A program made the translations under genes and the position numbers. From Scedosporium boydii (taxonomy: Eukaryota > Ascomycota > Sordariomycetes > Microascales > Microascaceae), in assembly GCA_002221725.1 (NCBI GenBank), contig NJFT01000046.1:155770-219769 (forward strand): 64,000 nt of DNA. Direction: 5' to 3'. Shown one piece after another: positions 12,901 to 25,384 of this stretch. Position 1 is the first letter of the stretch. The number at the start of each line of letters is the position of its first letter. Below the pieces are notes generated by a model. It was not told where the DNA came from. It saw nothing but the letters and a program-made list of their open reading frames with translations, and made no database searches.

Positions 12901-15900
12901 CTTTGGTCTTGGTTGGTTCCACAGAACATCCTTCCGTCCAAGGGCCCTGCATTTTGTCTGTGCAAATGCAGCGGCGATGGATCAGTGGGTGACCCAATGC
13001 GCGAAGAAGGTCATCATGACGCCGTTTGGTCTGTTTGTCTACCCAACACGAGCCGAACACACCAAAACACTTGGATATTTTTTTTTCCGCACTCGGGGTC
13101 CCCTCTCTGGTTCCTGCCGAAAGGTACGGGTGGAATTCCGTGGAACTGGAGAAGGCACCCCTCGCATCCTTAACCGGGTGATGTTCTAGGTAGGCACTTG
13201 CCGTATCAACCTTTTCTAACACCCGAGTCGAGTTTCCTTTCCAATCCCGCACCCCAAAGTGTACTTTCAACGGCATTACTGAAGGGTACCAAGCGGGGGT
13301 ACCGGCGTTCTTGCCGTTTTGGACGGTTCATCGAATCACTGGAGTACGATTAATTTTAGGTAGGGTCAACCTAGGAAAAGGGAGCGATAAAAAAAAAAAG
13401 ACAGAAAAGGAAGAAATAGAAAGAAGAAAAGAGAGAAAATGAGAGTGACTTCATGCTGCCGTGGAGCTGAAAGTGCAATCCTGGATGACCCCCACGCGAT
13501 CATGAAGCGAGGCAAAAGCTTGTCTCCCCAGAGAGCAACAGGGGTGGATGAAGGGAGGAGGTCGCCCAACGAAACACTCTGTCCTTGTCAGAATTTAACT
13601 TAACTTGACTTGGGATCACTTTGATCGTCATTGCCGTTCTTGCAGTTATCAAATTAATTGATACCTTCCCTCCTCGACGGCCTACAACCCGTCGTACCGT
13701 CTTGAATTCCTCCTGTGAATGAACTATGAAGTATCTCATGGAGGCGGTTGAGCCCGCCTAGTGTTGCTTCCCTTTTGTTCCCGCATCCACTTAAGGTCCA
13801 CTTAGTAACCGAATTGACATTCGATTTTAGTCAACGAAATCATCGTCATTCCGTTGCCATCTCCTTCTCAATACATACGAGGTAGAGGTGATGACAGATA
13901 GTGCACCGTTGGAAGTGCCTACAATTGTACCCTCCATGATCGGTGATTAACGCTCTCCTCATGACCTTGGCGAGTTCAGTGCCCAGACTTAAATGGCACT
14001 CAAGTCTAGTCTTGAAATTGCGCGTCTCCAGCTAACATTGGCCCTTGAGGTGTCGGTGGCGTGCTCCAATAGCCAATCAAGGCGCCGCACTGCCTTGTGA
14101 CCTCAGATACTCAGGCTGCCTGGTTGCCTGTTTCGGTGAGGCGCGAAGTGAGATCGGTCATCGATGAACCGAGGGTACCCAGGGCCTGTCAGCGAAGAGG
14201 ATGCTTCCCAAAATTCATTTTGTCATCCACCATCCACTTCGGCACGGCGCTATCCCGCAAGAGACGAATGTGCGAAGTAATGAGGTAAGCGGAAAGGGGC
14301 ATCCGCCAGTGCTCAAAAACTGCTCGTACGATCATGAGCGATTGACTCCATAGTGTGCAGTGCGCTACGAAGTACATTGGTATGTGCGGCATCCTCCACC
14401 CCGCCATCTGTACTCATCCACACCAAGCGTACCGCTGTGGTAATATTAGCTGATGTGCATGAATAATCCGACCGGAGGAATGGCTGGCTAGGGGGAGGGA
14501 ATGGGGTGGTGAGGTGGGGAGTCTCGGGCTTAGGGTTGATTGGAAGATCAGTTTCCTGCTCAAGTCCACAGGGGCGTTGGGTGGGAGATCCCTGACCCGA
14601 GACTCTGGCTCTGGATCAGGTTTGCAGGGCCCCTGCCTTGTCTCCTTCGTTTTATGGGGGTGAGAAGGCGGGGGTTAATGAGATGAAGGAAGATGTGAGT
14701 CTACACTGCGAATTACGAAGTCATAGATACTTCGTGTCCCGGGTTCATGTCGTGTACTTCCCCGACATCCCAAAACCACACAAGCGAGGCGAAGTCAGGC
14801 CTCACAATTGTTTGTTCCTTGGCATTTCTGGGGGATCGCTTCTAGATCCCCGAAATTGGAAGCTCAGCTTTCCCCTTCACGAACTAGCTTCGTCGTTAGT
14901 CTTGATTGTCATCCACTCCATAAAGCCCCATTCCAGAGGACAAACACCACGGTTTTGTTCTCATACCACCTCATTGCAACGACACGACAGCAAATTGGAC
15001 AGGCCTCGACACCAGAAAAAAAGCCCCCAAGCCATCCAGAAGTAGCCTGGTCCGTGGTACCCCCGCCCACACCCCTTTCCTTTCCTCACGGACCACTACT
15101 CACCCGAAAACACATAAGGCGCCCCCATCTCATGCCCCCCTAAGCCTCCCTCATCATGCGAGGCGACGAGAACGGAAATGACGGAAATTCCGGGGGATAA
15201 ATGACCATGGCACGATCCCTAATCCAGTTTTCGAATCAATCCGCGAGGAAACGACAACATCTCGATCAATGAGGAAATCGAAACGATTGCTTGCAGCTCG
15301 TTCCAGTCACGTGAGTCGAGCGGGGGTCAGCGCCTCCAAGCCTTGGTGATGAGGAATGGAAATCAGGCGAATGACGGGCGTGTTTCGAGGGGGTGCCGTC
15401 TGCATGTTATTGCGCATGGGGGTAGGTTCCTGTGTGTTGTGCCGTGTTTTGTTATGAACCCCCATCAGCACTCGACGCCGTCGCCTTTTACCCCAGTGTA
15501 ACCCTTCACTCCACGCTTCCCCTGTGTGGACTGGGCTGGTTCCTAGGCTGGCTGGCTGGAACCGTGTTGATGAATGTCACTGACGAAGGAGGCGCCCTTC
15601 TTCCACAATCACGTCTCACCTTCATTGCGTTCATTTGCGTGCCATCCCCCTGGGCGGCAAGTGGTACCTCTGGTCACCTGGAACCTGTCGCCTTACTCCT
15701 TGCTTGAGAACCAGGGACGGAGACGATGCACATAAGCGCTCGCTCTTGCAGCCCTAATTTTAGAGGCGCAGTCGAGTCTAAAAGAAGAGTGAGCTTATTT
15801 ATTACTTGACCAATGCATTTTTTGAAGGACCGCGAAACCCCCGCACACTGAAATGTGATCTCTTTCATTGACAGATTTACTCCTAACCCCCTAGCCTGGG

Positions 15901-18290
15901 GATCGATTCTTTCCAGGAGCAAGAATATTTCTAGCTCACCGCTTTTCGATATCATCCTTGTCGCGAGCGATCCGATGGTTTGTTTCCTACCCCGTGCATT
16001 GTCACTCGTCCTCGTTGTGTGTCGTGGTTGGTTGGAGCTTCGACGAGGAAACAGCAAACTCCGAGTGGCCATCACCACCAGGCGTCCTACATGGGGGTCA
16101 GAAGCGAAATCTTCTCTGATGAGTCCTTTTTGCACTTTCGCCTCACCCTCCAAACAGAGTGCTCTGGGGCTCTCAAATACAATCTGGGTGAAGTGTTGCG
16201 ATGCGTTGCCCCCACCCCAATCTACAATGCTGCGAACCTAGATCAGCCTCTGTTGGCTTGGTCACGATCTGTGACGACGGCGTTCCCCCACTTTGCGCCG
16301 TTGTTTTCGCCTCGCGAGTTTTTTTTGCCGTTTCCGCGTCTTTCGCACTATTCTTTCGGGGCTTTCCGAAGAACTGGTTCAGCAGTGACCCACCCGCAGA
16401 GGGAGAGGCGAGAGAGGACTGGCGGTGAACAGGGTGGAGCCACTGGTCATCGTGGCATTAATCGAATATGAAATATCATCGTTCGCCCTCGGGGACATCA
16501 GTGGCGCTCTCCTGCGAGCTGCAGAAGGGACGGTTTGTTTGATTACTCTGGCTGTTATACTGCAGGGTGCAGATCCTAGACCCTTGCGAGTGATGGGGCA
16601 TTCTGACCGGCCGTGATAGTGTCACAACTCATTTTATCCCTTGTGAGTATATTGGCATACGACGAGTTTGTCGGGGTGAGCCTCCCTCGTCGCTCGAGAG
16701 GAAGACGGATGATGCTCGATGGTGCATCTAATCTTCACTTCTGCGTCTCATAACACAGGGTTAATAACGGTCTGCGTTATTGACAATCGACGCCCGACGA
16801 AGACAAACAAGCTACCGCTCTTACCGAAACTCCGCCTCATTTAAATTTCGTCCTTCTCATTTCTTTCTTTTTCTTTGGGTTTCACCCGTTTCCTACAAAG
16901 TAGGGCTTTGTGTATCCCTCACAGCCCGCCCTCCCCCGCATGCCTCAGATCCTTCTCGCCGTACCGGTTCGGCTATGAATGCCATGTTCGTCCGACGTGT
17001 GCCATCCAGACTGGATCCTAGCAAAATTGTGGAAAAAGAGAAGAAAAGAAATCCTGGGTGTGCGGTCATGAGTCGACCGGGACTGACTGCGGGTCACGCC
17101 TTCCGACGCGCCACATGTCCAGGGTCCAAATGCCTATCGGTACGGCATGCGTGGACTATCGCAGCTCACTGATTCGTCACTTCGCAAAAGTTTGGTGCAA
17201 AGGCGATACTGGACTCGCGGGGTTTTCCAGGTCACAATATCTCGGGGAATCCATATTAACCTGTTAGTTACACATCCATCGGTCTGCTCTAGCTCCTCCT
17301 TGGGGTTCCACCTCCCCCCAAGACGAGTCCTTCCCCCGCCGTCACACCAGTGACAAGGACCTCGTGACTCTGCGGGTGATCACTTTCGATTCTAGAAGCC
17401 GAGCCTTTCCGCTCGCCTCGAGTTCGTGGGCATGAAGGATTGGCGGGGAGGGATTGGGCTAAGCATATTGGGGCTTGTGGAGGAGGTTCAGCCATTTGGC
17501 TGTGTGTGGCGGATGAGGTGAGCTGGCAAGCGCATGGCGTGACCGTAGCATCTCGCCAATATGCCACTTCACGCCCGCTGGGGAAAGGTTTGGTGGATCT
17601 GGGGTAAGCTTGGCATCTGGGCTGCCGAACAAAAGCAGCTGGGCGGACGGCTTCTCCAGTATTGAGGGACATGAAGGCTTGAGGCTGTTTGTCCTCCAAA
17701 CTCGGCAATGTCTCACGGTTCATGGTTCTGCGTGCGGGGAAGCATAAAACAAGTGGTCATCGATGGGTAGGGAACCGGGTTACACGATATGGGGGAACGG
17801 CTGAGTGCATGATATGAGAATATGCAAGTGTATTTCCTTATCTGAGAGGGGAGCGTTGATGGCGCGCCGGCCGAGTCTCTCCAACCTGTGCTGGTTTCCT
17901 GTTATCTGCAGAGTGTGCTCTTATCTGGATTTTATGGCGTCGGTGATATGGAAGAGAGTCATGATGTTTCGTCGGGGCATCCAGATAAATAAAAATAAAG
18001 AAGATATTCTAATGATATTATATGGCTTATCCGGTTTCGTTCCCAATCATTTCAGCCTCTTGAAACGCGAATGTAAGTGGCCGATATGTGCGCCCGGAAG
18101 ATGGTGAAGCAGATCCAGCTCGGCATCGAGGAATAAATTGCACCATTCCCTTCCCATGAAAAAAAATAAAAAAAAATCGAAAACCAGAGGATTTCCCAAT
18201 CTAAGAGCGAAATGAGCGACGAAGAAGAAGAAGTGAAACTGAATACCTCCCTTCCCATAAAAACATGCAAACCCACCCATTCCCGAACCC

Positions 18291-19718
18291 TCACGCATTC
18301 GTCCTCAAAATCCCCCAAAGATTGGCCGGACCCGGCACAACAACCCCCTTCGCCTTGCCATACGCAACCAACCTCCTCATATTCGTCGTCTCCGTAGCCT
18401 CGAAGTACAGATCCAGCACGGCCTGCCATTTGACGTCCTCGGTCTCTAGGTACCGATGAACGATGGCCTTCCACCAGTCTTCGAGTGTATATTCCCATCC
18501 GAAGGTCAAGCGGGTACACTTCGCGCCGGACTCGGGGTCGTAATGCGTCCAGCGGTGTTCGGGCGTGTTGCGCTCCTGCGTTTCCCGTCGCGGCGAGAAG
18601 ATTGAGAAGTCTTCCGTGTGGAGGGGGGTTTTCATGTGTCCCTCGCTTTTGACGGGTTGCTGCGGATCGGGGAGCTTAAGGGGCGGGGCATCGGCATAGG
18701 CGGTTTGGAACTCGGCACGCGTGAAGAATTCCTCGGGGTCTTTAACCGATTGCGGGACGTCGAGGGTTCTGGTGGGCCAGGGGTTGTTTACGTCGACGGG
18801 GCGTTGGCAGGGATCTTTCGCGTAGGATGTCTTGGCGTCGAAGCCGAGGAGGGCGCGGCGGAGGAATCCGCTTTCGGAGGCGAGGACTTCGATGGCCACG
18901 TCTACGGCGCGGATGCTCGAGAGCTCGATGGTGAGTTCGCCATTGCCACCCCAGCGGTATTCGATGTTTACGATATCCTTTACGCTCCTCGATCCGTAGA
19001 GGTTCATTTCTACGAGGAAGGGCCAGATGGCCCGCGGAGGCAAGTTCTTTACCACGAGCACACGGGATTTTCCTGCTAGCTCTATACCGGCTAGGACGTG
19101 TCCCGCGAGCGGGTACGATGGCGTCGGAGGCCGAAAGACGCTTGGTTCGACGATCTCGCCCGTTTTCTCGGATGTGAGGATGAGTGGCTTCTTGTCGAGC
19201 AGGGCCATGAATGCTGTCGCATGTTCGTGGTAGGCGAATTCGATGAGGGCCGTCATACTACCTTGGATGGGGCGCGTGTCGAGGATTTTGGCGGAGACGA
19301 GGGGGCCGCCTTGGATGTGGGAGAGGAGGCTGAAGAGGCGGATGTCGGGGGGTAGATTTGAGATGACGATGCGGCGGGAAGGGAAGACGAGGGTGGGGGG
19401 TGGTTGGTGGAGAGGGTTGAGGATGAGAGGTGGAGGGTGGAAGTCTCTTTGGCGACGGGCTCCTGGTCCCCTTGGGTCGCGTCGGCCGAAGCCGCGGTTG
19501 CTATACCTGTAGGCCATTGGAGGGGACTTGCCGGAGAGGAGATGGGAGTAAGCTGGGATAGCTAAAACGTCCTGGACAGTCTGTTGGCGGGTCGGCGGAG
19601 ATCCCCGAGCTTCCCCAGTCAAGTCCCGAGTTGGCCTGCTGAAAGAGGGGTCACTCAGATCCGGCTGTGACAATGCAAGGCTGGCAGCTCTCCTGTTGAA
19701 GAAGGAAAAAGAATTCAA
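18291..19718 (-). CDS. RRM-type RNA-binding protein, uncharacterised
   Basis: Single open frame of 475 codons. Visible parts: a short Arg/Gly-rich segment (about residues 69-92), an RRM-like fold at about 115-185 (RNP2-like 'IVISNL', RNP1-like 'TALIEFAY'), a second RRM-like unit at about 217-280 ('VLVVKNLPP'), and a poorly conserved C-terminal third ending in a helical region. This is typical of fungal RRM proteins of unknown target; RNA binding is inferred from the fold. The first 67 residues carry no recognisable feature, and Met68 (ATG at 19517, followed by the RG-rich part) is an equally good start, giving 408 aa. No intron is needed. It is transcribed in the same direction as the Zn2Cys6 gene upstream but is separated from it by about 570 bases. 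Confidence 0.8.
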   Translation of the reverse strand: MNSFSFFNRRAASLALSQPDLSDPSFSRPTRDLTGEARGSPPTRQQTVQDVLAIPAYSHLLSGKSPPMAYRYSNRGFGRRDPRGPGARRQRDFHPPPLILNPLHQPPPTLVFPSRRIVISNLPPDIRLFSLLSHIQGGPLVSAKILDTRPIQGSMTALIEFAYHEHATAFMALLDKKPLILTSEKTGEIVEPSVFRPPTPSYPLAGHVLAGIELAGKSRVLVVKNLPPRAIWPFLVEMNLYGSRSVKDIVNIEYRWGGNGELTIELSSIRAVDVAIEVLASESGFLRRALLGFDAKTSYAKDPCQRPVDVNNPWPTRTLDVPQSVKDPEEFFTRAEFQTAYADAPPLKLPDPQQPVKSEGHMKTPLHTEDFSIFSPRRETQERNTPEHRWTHYDPESGAKCTRLTFGWEYTLEDWWKAIVHRYLETEDVKWQAVLDLYFEATETTNMRRLVAYGKAKGVVVPGPANLWGILRTNA

Positions 19719-20291
19719 AGCCCTTTTATTGCAGTGAACCCCATCCCCATCACAGGCCTCTTCCTTTTGAAGTGCCCCTTCCTTCCCCCATTCCCTATTC
19801 TCACACTTGAGTCACTTCTTGAGAGACGAGGCGAGTGCTATCCAGGCCTGAAGAAAAGCCATGGTGATGGATATCATGTCTACACTCGCCTCATCAGTCA
19901 ATCATGTGAAAGGGGGACAGAATAAGTCTGAATTCAAGTTTCCCCAAATAGCCCACAGCTCTTCCCTTAACAGGATAAGCCTTATTAGGCATATTTTTCG
20001 TAGTTCATGTTGGCTTTGAATACCAGTCTAGTACGTCAAAGGGCCTGGTGCACATGTCCTCAAGGAAGACCTCTCACAGCTTGTTTTGAGGATCCTAGCA
20101 AAACATTCATTCAAGAGGAGGAGAGAGCGTCCAGTTCATAATCTCATCACATCTAACTACCGTACGCCTACCAACCTAACCAAGCCACCTGTAACCCCAG
20201 ACCCAATGTAGAACCTCTATAGACCAGCATATTACCACACACATTCTCCCAAGTATCTAAAACCTCGCTCCTACATTATTCTTTCTATTCA
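19719..20291. other. Intergenic, RRM gene promoter and Zn2Cys6 3' flank
   Basis: Nothing coding seen. Must hold the RRM gene promoter and the 3' end of the Zn2Cys6 transcript; no clear TATA element or terminator could be singled out. Confidence 0.5.
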
Positions 20292-22468
20292 TCACACAAT
20301 CAAGAACCCCATATCCCTCGCCCACAACTCCTGCAGCCACCCAGCATCTCCGATGCCAATCCCTTCCTCATCCTTCATCCTCCACGTCTTCTTCAACATC
20401 TCTATCGCCGCAAACACATATCCCCACGGACAACACTCCCACAGCTTCAGTAACCTCTTAAGCACCCGCTCCCTCGAGGCTCTATCCTCAGTCTCTGCAC
20501 CTGCAATAACGGTAGGCCAGGATGTGGCCTTGAAATGTTCGTCGTTTTCGTCCACGAGATCGAGGTGGCCGAAGATGTCCGCCACCAGCTCGTCAACGGT
20601 AACGGGCGCGTGGGCTCGGGTGGAGGGGATGGCTCGGAGAATATAGAGGCATACGGCCGAGCGGTGCGCGGAGGCGACGGCTTTGCGACTGTTTAAATCA
20701 GGGACTTTTACCTTGTCCTGAATCCCGAAAGCCCAGGCATGGATGTCAAAAGCCATGGCTTGCTTGATGAGCTCGAGGCCCGACGCCGTGACAGAATCGG
20801 GTATGGCAGGGCACATGGCTTCTCCGGAGAGTTGAGAAGCAGAGAGGATGATGTGAAGAATTTTGGGCGGGCAGCAGAGGTAACTATCGCCTACCACTCG
20901 TTCCATGACGGGGAGAAGGTCGAGGGCATGGCGGGCGATGTTGGCGCCAAGACCCGCCGAGGTGAGAGTTGAGCCGAGGATGTGGTATCTGTTGGAGAGT
21001 AAAGCGTTAATATCTTGGTGTAGAAATGATGGTCCTCATCGCTGTGGTGAAGGATCGTACGTATACTCACATCACAAAATCTGAGACGATGCAATCCTGA
21101 AGCACTGCGCTCGAGCGAACCTTGGCGAGGTCGCTCTCTGGGGTTAGGAGGTTCAGGATCCTGCACGCTCCATGAAGATGCGTCCTCCACCCACTCTTGC
21201 CAAGATCGATAAGTTCAAAATTAACAAAGAACAACACGGCCGCCAGTAAAACTCCTCCATCCGCCGACCCTGGGTTCTGCAGCACAGCTCTCAAATCGCC
21301 AATGGCTTTCTGTTTTGCAACTAGCGAATCCAAAAAGGCGCGGCGTGATACCCCATCCGTCGATCTCAGGTATTGCAAGTACGCTGAAAGATCCAATGGG
21401 GATAACGCCGGGGATGGGGTAGAGGCGCGTTCCAGGAGTGCAGAGGCGGTGATTTTAGGGTGGGCGATGTTGGACATGTGCACGGCAGAGGTGGCTGTTA
21501 TGATGTGCAGCAGGAAGCGGTGTTTGAGTGCAAGAGGTATGAGCTCCCGGAAAGGGTTGCAGCCAGGGCCATCATGAGCTGCCAGGTCTTTACATACTCG
21601 ATCAGCGACTTTTTGAGGTGGAGAAGGATGAAGTTGTCTCGTTAGCTAATTTGCGTCTCGTAGAAGGTTGCTCGAGAGAGTAAATAATCTATGAAATGTG
21701 AATGACGTGCCTAGCAAGACGGCGGGAAACAAAAACAGGCATCTTGCCCGAGGCACAAAAAAAAAAGGAGCGTGTATGGATGGAACAATATGGAGTGGGG
21801 AAGGTAAGGAAACAGGACTAACAGCAAGAGCAAAAGGGAAAGGGGAAAGGAAAAAGAAGAGAAGACAAAGGAAAAGGGATGGACCAACAGTGAGCCAGGT
21901 AGCGCCTTGACGGTTCATCGAGATCCTTAAAGGACGGATCAGTAAGACTTGTCGGCCTGCATGCAGGAACAGCAACAGCCGCATGCGCAGGAGCAGTATC
22001 GGTGCAGTCGTCCGCAGCAGAGGAGGGAGTGGCAGTAACCGTAAGAGCAGTACTGGGCTGCTGCGCATCGCCGGACACCGAATCGAGAGAGTCAGACACG
22101 CCCGCGGGCGTTGAATAGCTAGGGCCGTCGAAGGAAGCGAAAACCGGTACGGGTGCGAAGACTATAGATGGGGAGGAGGCCGTGGTCCGGTGACCAGTGC
22201 GCCTTGCTGTCGTCACCGAGGCCGCTGTGGTGGTGGAGGCGACGGCTGGACGAACGCCTCCTTGGGCTTGTCCTGGCACCCTAGTACCGGCGCACTGGGT
22301 CCAGATGAAGAGTTTGTCGTAGCCAAGACACTCTCGTCCCGAGGAGGAGCATTTGTTGCAGATGGGACGGGACCGGTCACAACGCAGACGGCGGCGGCGG
22401 CAGTTGTGACAGGGATTATTGAGGTAATTGGCGAGGCTCGACTTTGGCTTATTTGAAGACGGTGCCAT
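20292..22468 (-). CDS. Zn2Cys6 transcription factor with Fungal_trans_2 domain
   Basis: Three exons: 22468-21889, 21608-21071 and 20988-20292, 604 aa. Intron 1 (21609-21888, 280 nt) starts GTTGGT, has a GCTAAC branch point and joins 'RRYLAH' to 'FADRVCKD'; intron 2 (20989-21070) starts GTGAGT. The N-terminal binuclear cluster has six Cys at residues 20, 23, 30, 37, 40 and 47 (C-x2-C-x6-C-x6-C-x2-C-x6-C). A low-complexity S/T/A linker follows, then a long helical regulatory domain of the Fungal_trans_2 type (PF11951) with the hallmark 'NPFRELIPLALKH' and a C-terminal 'LQELWARDMGFLIV'. It is a nuclear DNA-binding regulator; its targets are unknown. The same architecture occurs in Neurospora acr-2-like regulators. 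No biosynthetic cluster surrounds it. Confidence 0.92.
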
Positions 22469-23835
22469 AGGTTTGTTTCTCTTGTCCTTCGTCTTTGGAG
22501 TTCGTTTAACCTTCTGTGCCTGGTCTTTGCCGGATACAGCGGACTGCGTAATCTCCTTGCAGACTCTGAAGGCAAGAACTGACTCGAGGGGTTCCTCGGG
22601 GATGTGGGGATAGAGCTGAAGGGGTGGGTGAAAGAGACCGAATGGGCTGTATGGATGGGGAAAGGCGTGGGGTATGAGGGGTCCAGGCCCAGGCCCAGGT
22701 CCAAAGTCCAGGGGAAGGGAACAGGAAATGAAAGGGTGAAGCCAAGGAAGCAGGAACAGGATCGGAACCCGGACGGGGACGGGGACGGCAGCGGCGGGAA
22801 TGGAGAATTAGGAATGGAGAATGGGGAAACAGGGAGATGGATGTGGCCTATGGTGATGTTGCTTGTTGCTGAGCGAGGGACTTTGAGATGGTCTGATAAT
22901 GCCGAAAAAGGACTCGATTCGGCAGACGGAAGCTTGAAGCGGGATACAGCAAGAAGCGGACAAAACAGGACGTGTATTAATTTTTTTTACTCCAAGCCAG
23001 AATAACAAGCCTCGACAAGATTAAAAAAAATATTAAAAATGAAGTCGAAAGAAAAGAATGCAAAGGACAGACGGTGATGATAGCCTCGCCTTGAGACTTC
23101 CCATAGAGCCTCAGACCCTCTTTCGTTATTTTTTTCGTTCTGTCTTTCTTTCTTGTTTGTGTTCTGCTGTTTTGACACTGTTATTGATCCCCATCGGAAG
23201 CAGGAAACGACTGAAGTCTAGGAGTGTAAAAGAGGGCCGGCCTGAGATCGTTGCCCACTTGGAGGAGAGAGGGAATGGAAGGGGAAGCGATGCGGAGGCA
23301 CGTTAGCTACATATGTAGATATAGTTACGAAGGGGCGAAAAGGTCGTTGCTCATAGGACCACGGTCGCAGGTTATCGTCCACTAGCTATCAAGATGGCAA
23401 TGCGAAGACACGTCCTGCGTCCGACGTAGGCACGGGAGATGCAAGTCGCATTGGCCAGGGCGGGGACAAGCGGGAAGCGGGAAGCGGAGTCTGCGTGGTG
23501 CGTGGTGCGTGGACAGGGGCCCGAGAAGGCAGAAGACGGAGAAAAAAAAATAAGAAGAAAAATAGAGCGAAAAATGACAGGGCGGGACGAGGGTGGAAAG
23601 ATGCCGGGGTGGCCGGATGTCAACAGCGAAGTCCGGACACGGATTCGATCAAAGTGGAACGGGAGGAGATGCGTGGACAGACCACAGACCAGGCAGGGTA
23701 GGGCGGGGCGGAGCGGGGCGAGATGTCAAAACGCTTGGGCTCGGCTAGGTGGGCCATAGGGTGAGCCAGAGCCAGGGTGATAAATATGATATATGAGGAA
23801 GAAGAGGGGTTGTTGCGATTAAAGGAGATGAAGGT

Positions 23836-23871
23836 GGAGTTGGAGTTGGAGTTGGAGTTGGAGATGGAGAT
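23836..23871 (+). repeat. (GGAGTT)4 (GGAGAT)2 hexamer array
   Basis: Four exact GGAGTT units followed by two GGAGAT units and further degenerate copies. Purine-rich strand asymmetry, non-coding. Confidence 0.9.
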
Positions 23872-24340
23872 GAAGATGGAGAGATAGAGACGTTGGCGAA
23901 GTTGAGGATAGATGGAGACAGTTTGAGAGAGAAGGAACATTGAAGACAGGGCTGGAAGAGGGGGAAGAGCACCGAGGTACCGAGTTCAGGGCGGGAAGGA
24001 ACAACAGCCTAGGCAGAACAGCAAGACGACAAGACAACAAGACAACGCAGACGAGACACGGCAGGACATGGCAGGACGGACCTTCCTAACAATTTGAACT
24101 TTCCCAACCATCTCAACCCTTCCTTCCTGTAATATTGTTATTACAATCGGTACTACAATCAATACTTGTCTACTTATCGGTACTTCATCTTGTACTCGCC
24201 TGGTGGGGGACTGGAGGACTTAAACCTCTCATCGCACCTTCCAGGTTCACGTTGACACTTTACATCTTCGCATTGCATCAACTCGGCTTCTGATGAGGTT
24301 AGCTCAGGAGGAGTCAAGCACACCGTCTCTGGTTCCCATT

Positions 24341-24376
24341 CTCACGATCCGGCTCACGATCCGGCTCACGATCCGA
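24341..24376 (+). repeat. Three tandem 12-mers CTCACGATCCGG
   Basis: Three head-to-tail copies of a 12-base unit, the third differing in its last base. Non-coding. Confidence 0.9.
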
Positions 24377-24963
24377 CCGGTGTGGTTGTGGTTGTGTTGT
24401 GGAACTAAACTACGTTGCAATGGGAACAGCACTGCGACCAGCGAACAGCGTCGCAAATCGTCAACCTCCTTCTGTTCCTCTTCTTTGGTCCGTTTGGTCA
24501 GGCCATGGCCGATATCCCGCCGATTCTGCAGCGCCTGGATCTGGCATCACAATCCCATACAGTCTCTCAAGCAGGGGATGACATGACGGATGCTCTCCCG
24601 TGTCCAATCCAGTGGCTTACCGATGCCGAAACGGAGATAAGAGGAAAATCCCAAGTGGACGCGTGACTGATGTACGGACGTAGGTCGCAGCACCCGCTCT
24701 TTCTATTTGCTCGATTTCGCCTATATTTGTGACATCGTCAGGCTTCAATTCAACCCGAAGGTTGAAATTACGTGACTCGGAAGGAATATTTGATATTGGA
24801 ATGTTGGGCGTCAAAAATGTCAAAAAAGTGATATGGTCCGCCGGGTCTAACGCAGGGGTTCGATGAAATTTAGCTTGGCCACGAGCCCAAAGTTCCTTCA
24901 CCGATTCTTCTCGAATTCAACCATTTCTGGGGAAATGAGGAAAGCTAAAAGTTCAGTGTTGAA

Positions 24964-24985
24964 TTTTTTTTTTTTTTTTTTTTTT
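24964..24985 (+). repeat. T22 homopolymer
   Basis: Uninterrupted run of 22 thymines followed by a CT-rich tract; non-coding. Could act as a nucleosome-excluding tract or be a retroposed tail remnant; neither is shown. Confidence 0.9.
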
Positions 24986-25360
24986 CTTTCCTTTTTCTAT
25001 TGTTGTCAACTTCAAGTTCCCTTTTCATCTTCCTAGTCTAAGTCGTCACATCATCGAGACGAAAGAAGATGTCTGATGCCAGAAAGACCTATATCTACTA
25101 ATGCTTGACGCTCGATTAGGTGTTAGGGCAAGACGGTGGTGACAGCCACGAGGTAAAAGTAGAATCAAACCACGAGGGCCACACTAGGTTGAAGGATTGT
25201 CTCAGTCCTCAGTCTTAGTCTCGGTCTCAGAGACACAAGACGCCGACACCGCCCGGACCCTTTTGCCCTTGGCCCGACCTTAACCTCTCTTGACCGAACC
25301 AGGTCTGAGGTCTGACCGATCATGGATGCTCTCTCCCCTCCTCCTCCTTCTCCCCCCAGC

Positions 25361-25384
25361 CATCGTGCCATCGTGCCATCGTGG
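25361..25384 (+). repeat. Three tandem 8-mers CATCGTGC
   Basis: Three adjacent copies of CATCGTGC, the last ending in G, in the MFS gene upstream region. Confidence 0.85.

Larger units (their letters stand above)
9487..18290. other. Gene-poor intergenic stretch (8.8 kb)
   Basis: Only short random-looking frames (none above about 165 codons), with no domain and no convincing exon chains on either strand. Base composition is not AT-biased. The stretch contains four of the exact TACTTCGTA/TACGAAGTA 9-mers (9920, 9927, 10510, 14366) and several one-mismatch copies. Nothing else was found to explain its length, which is unusual for a compact fungal genome. Confidence 0.55.
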
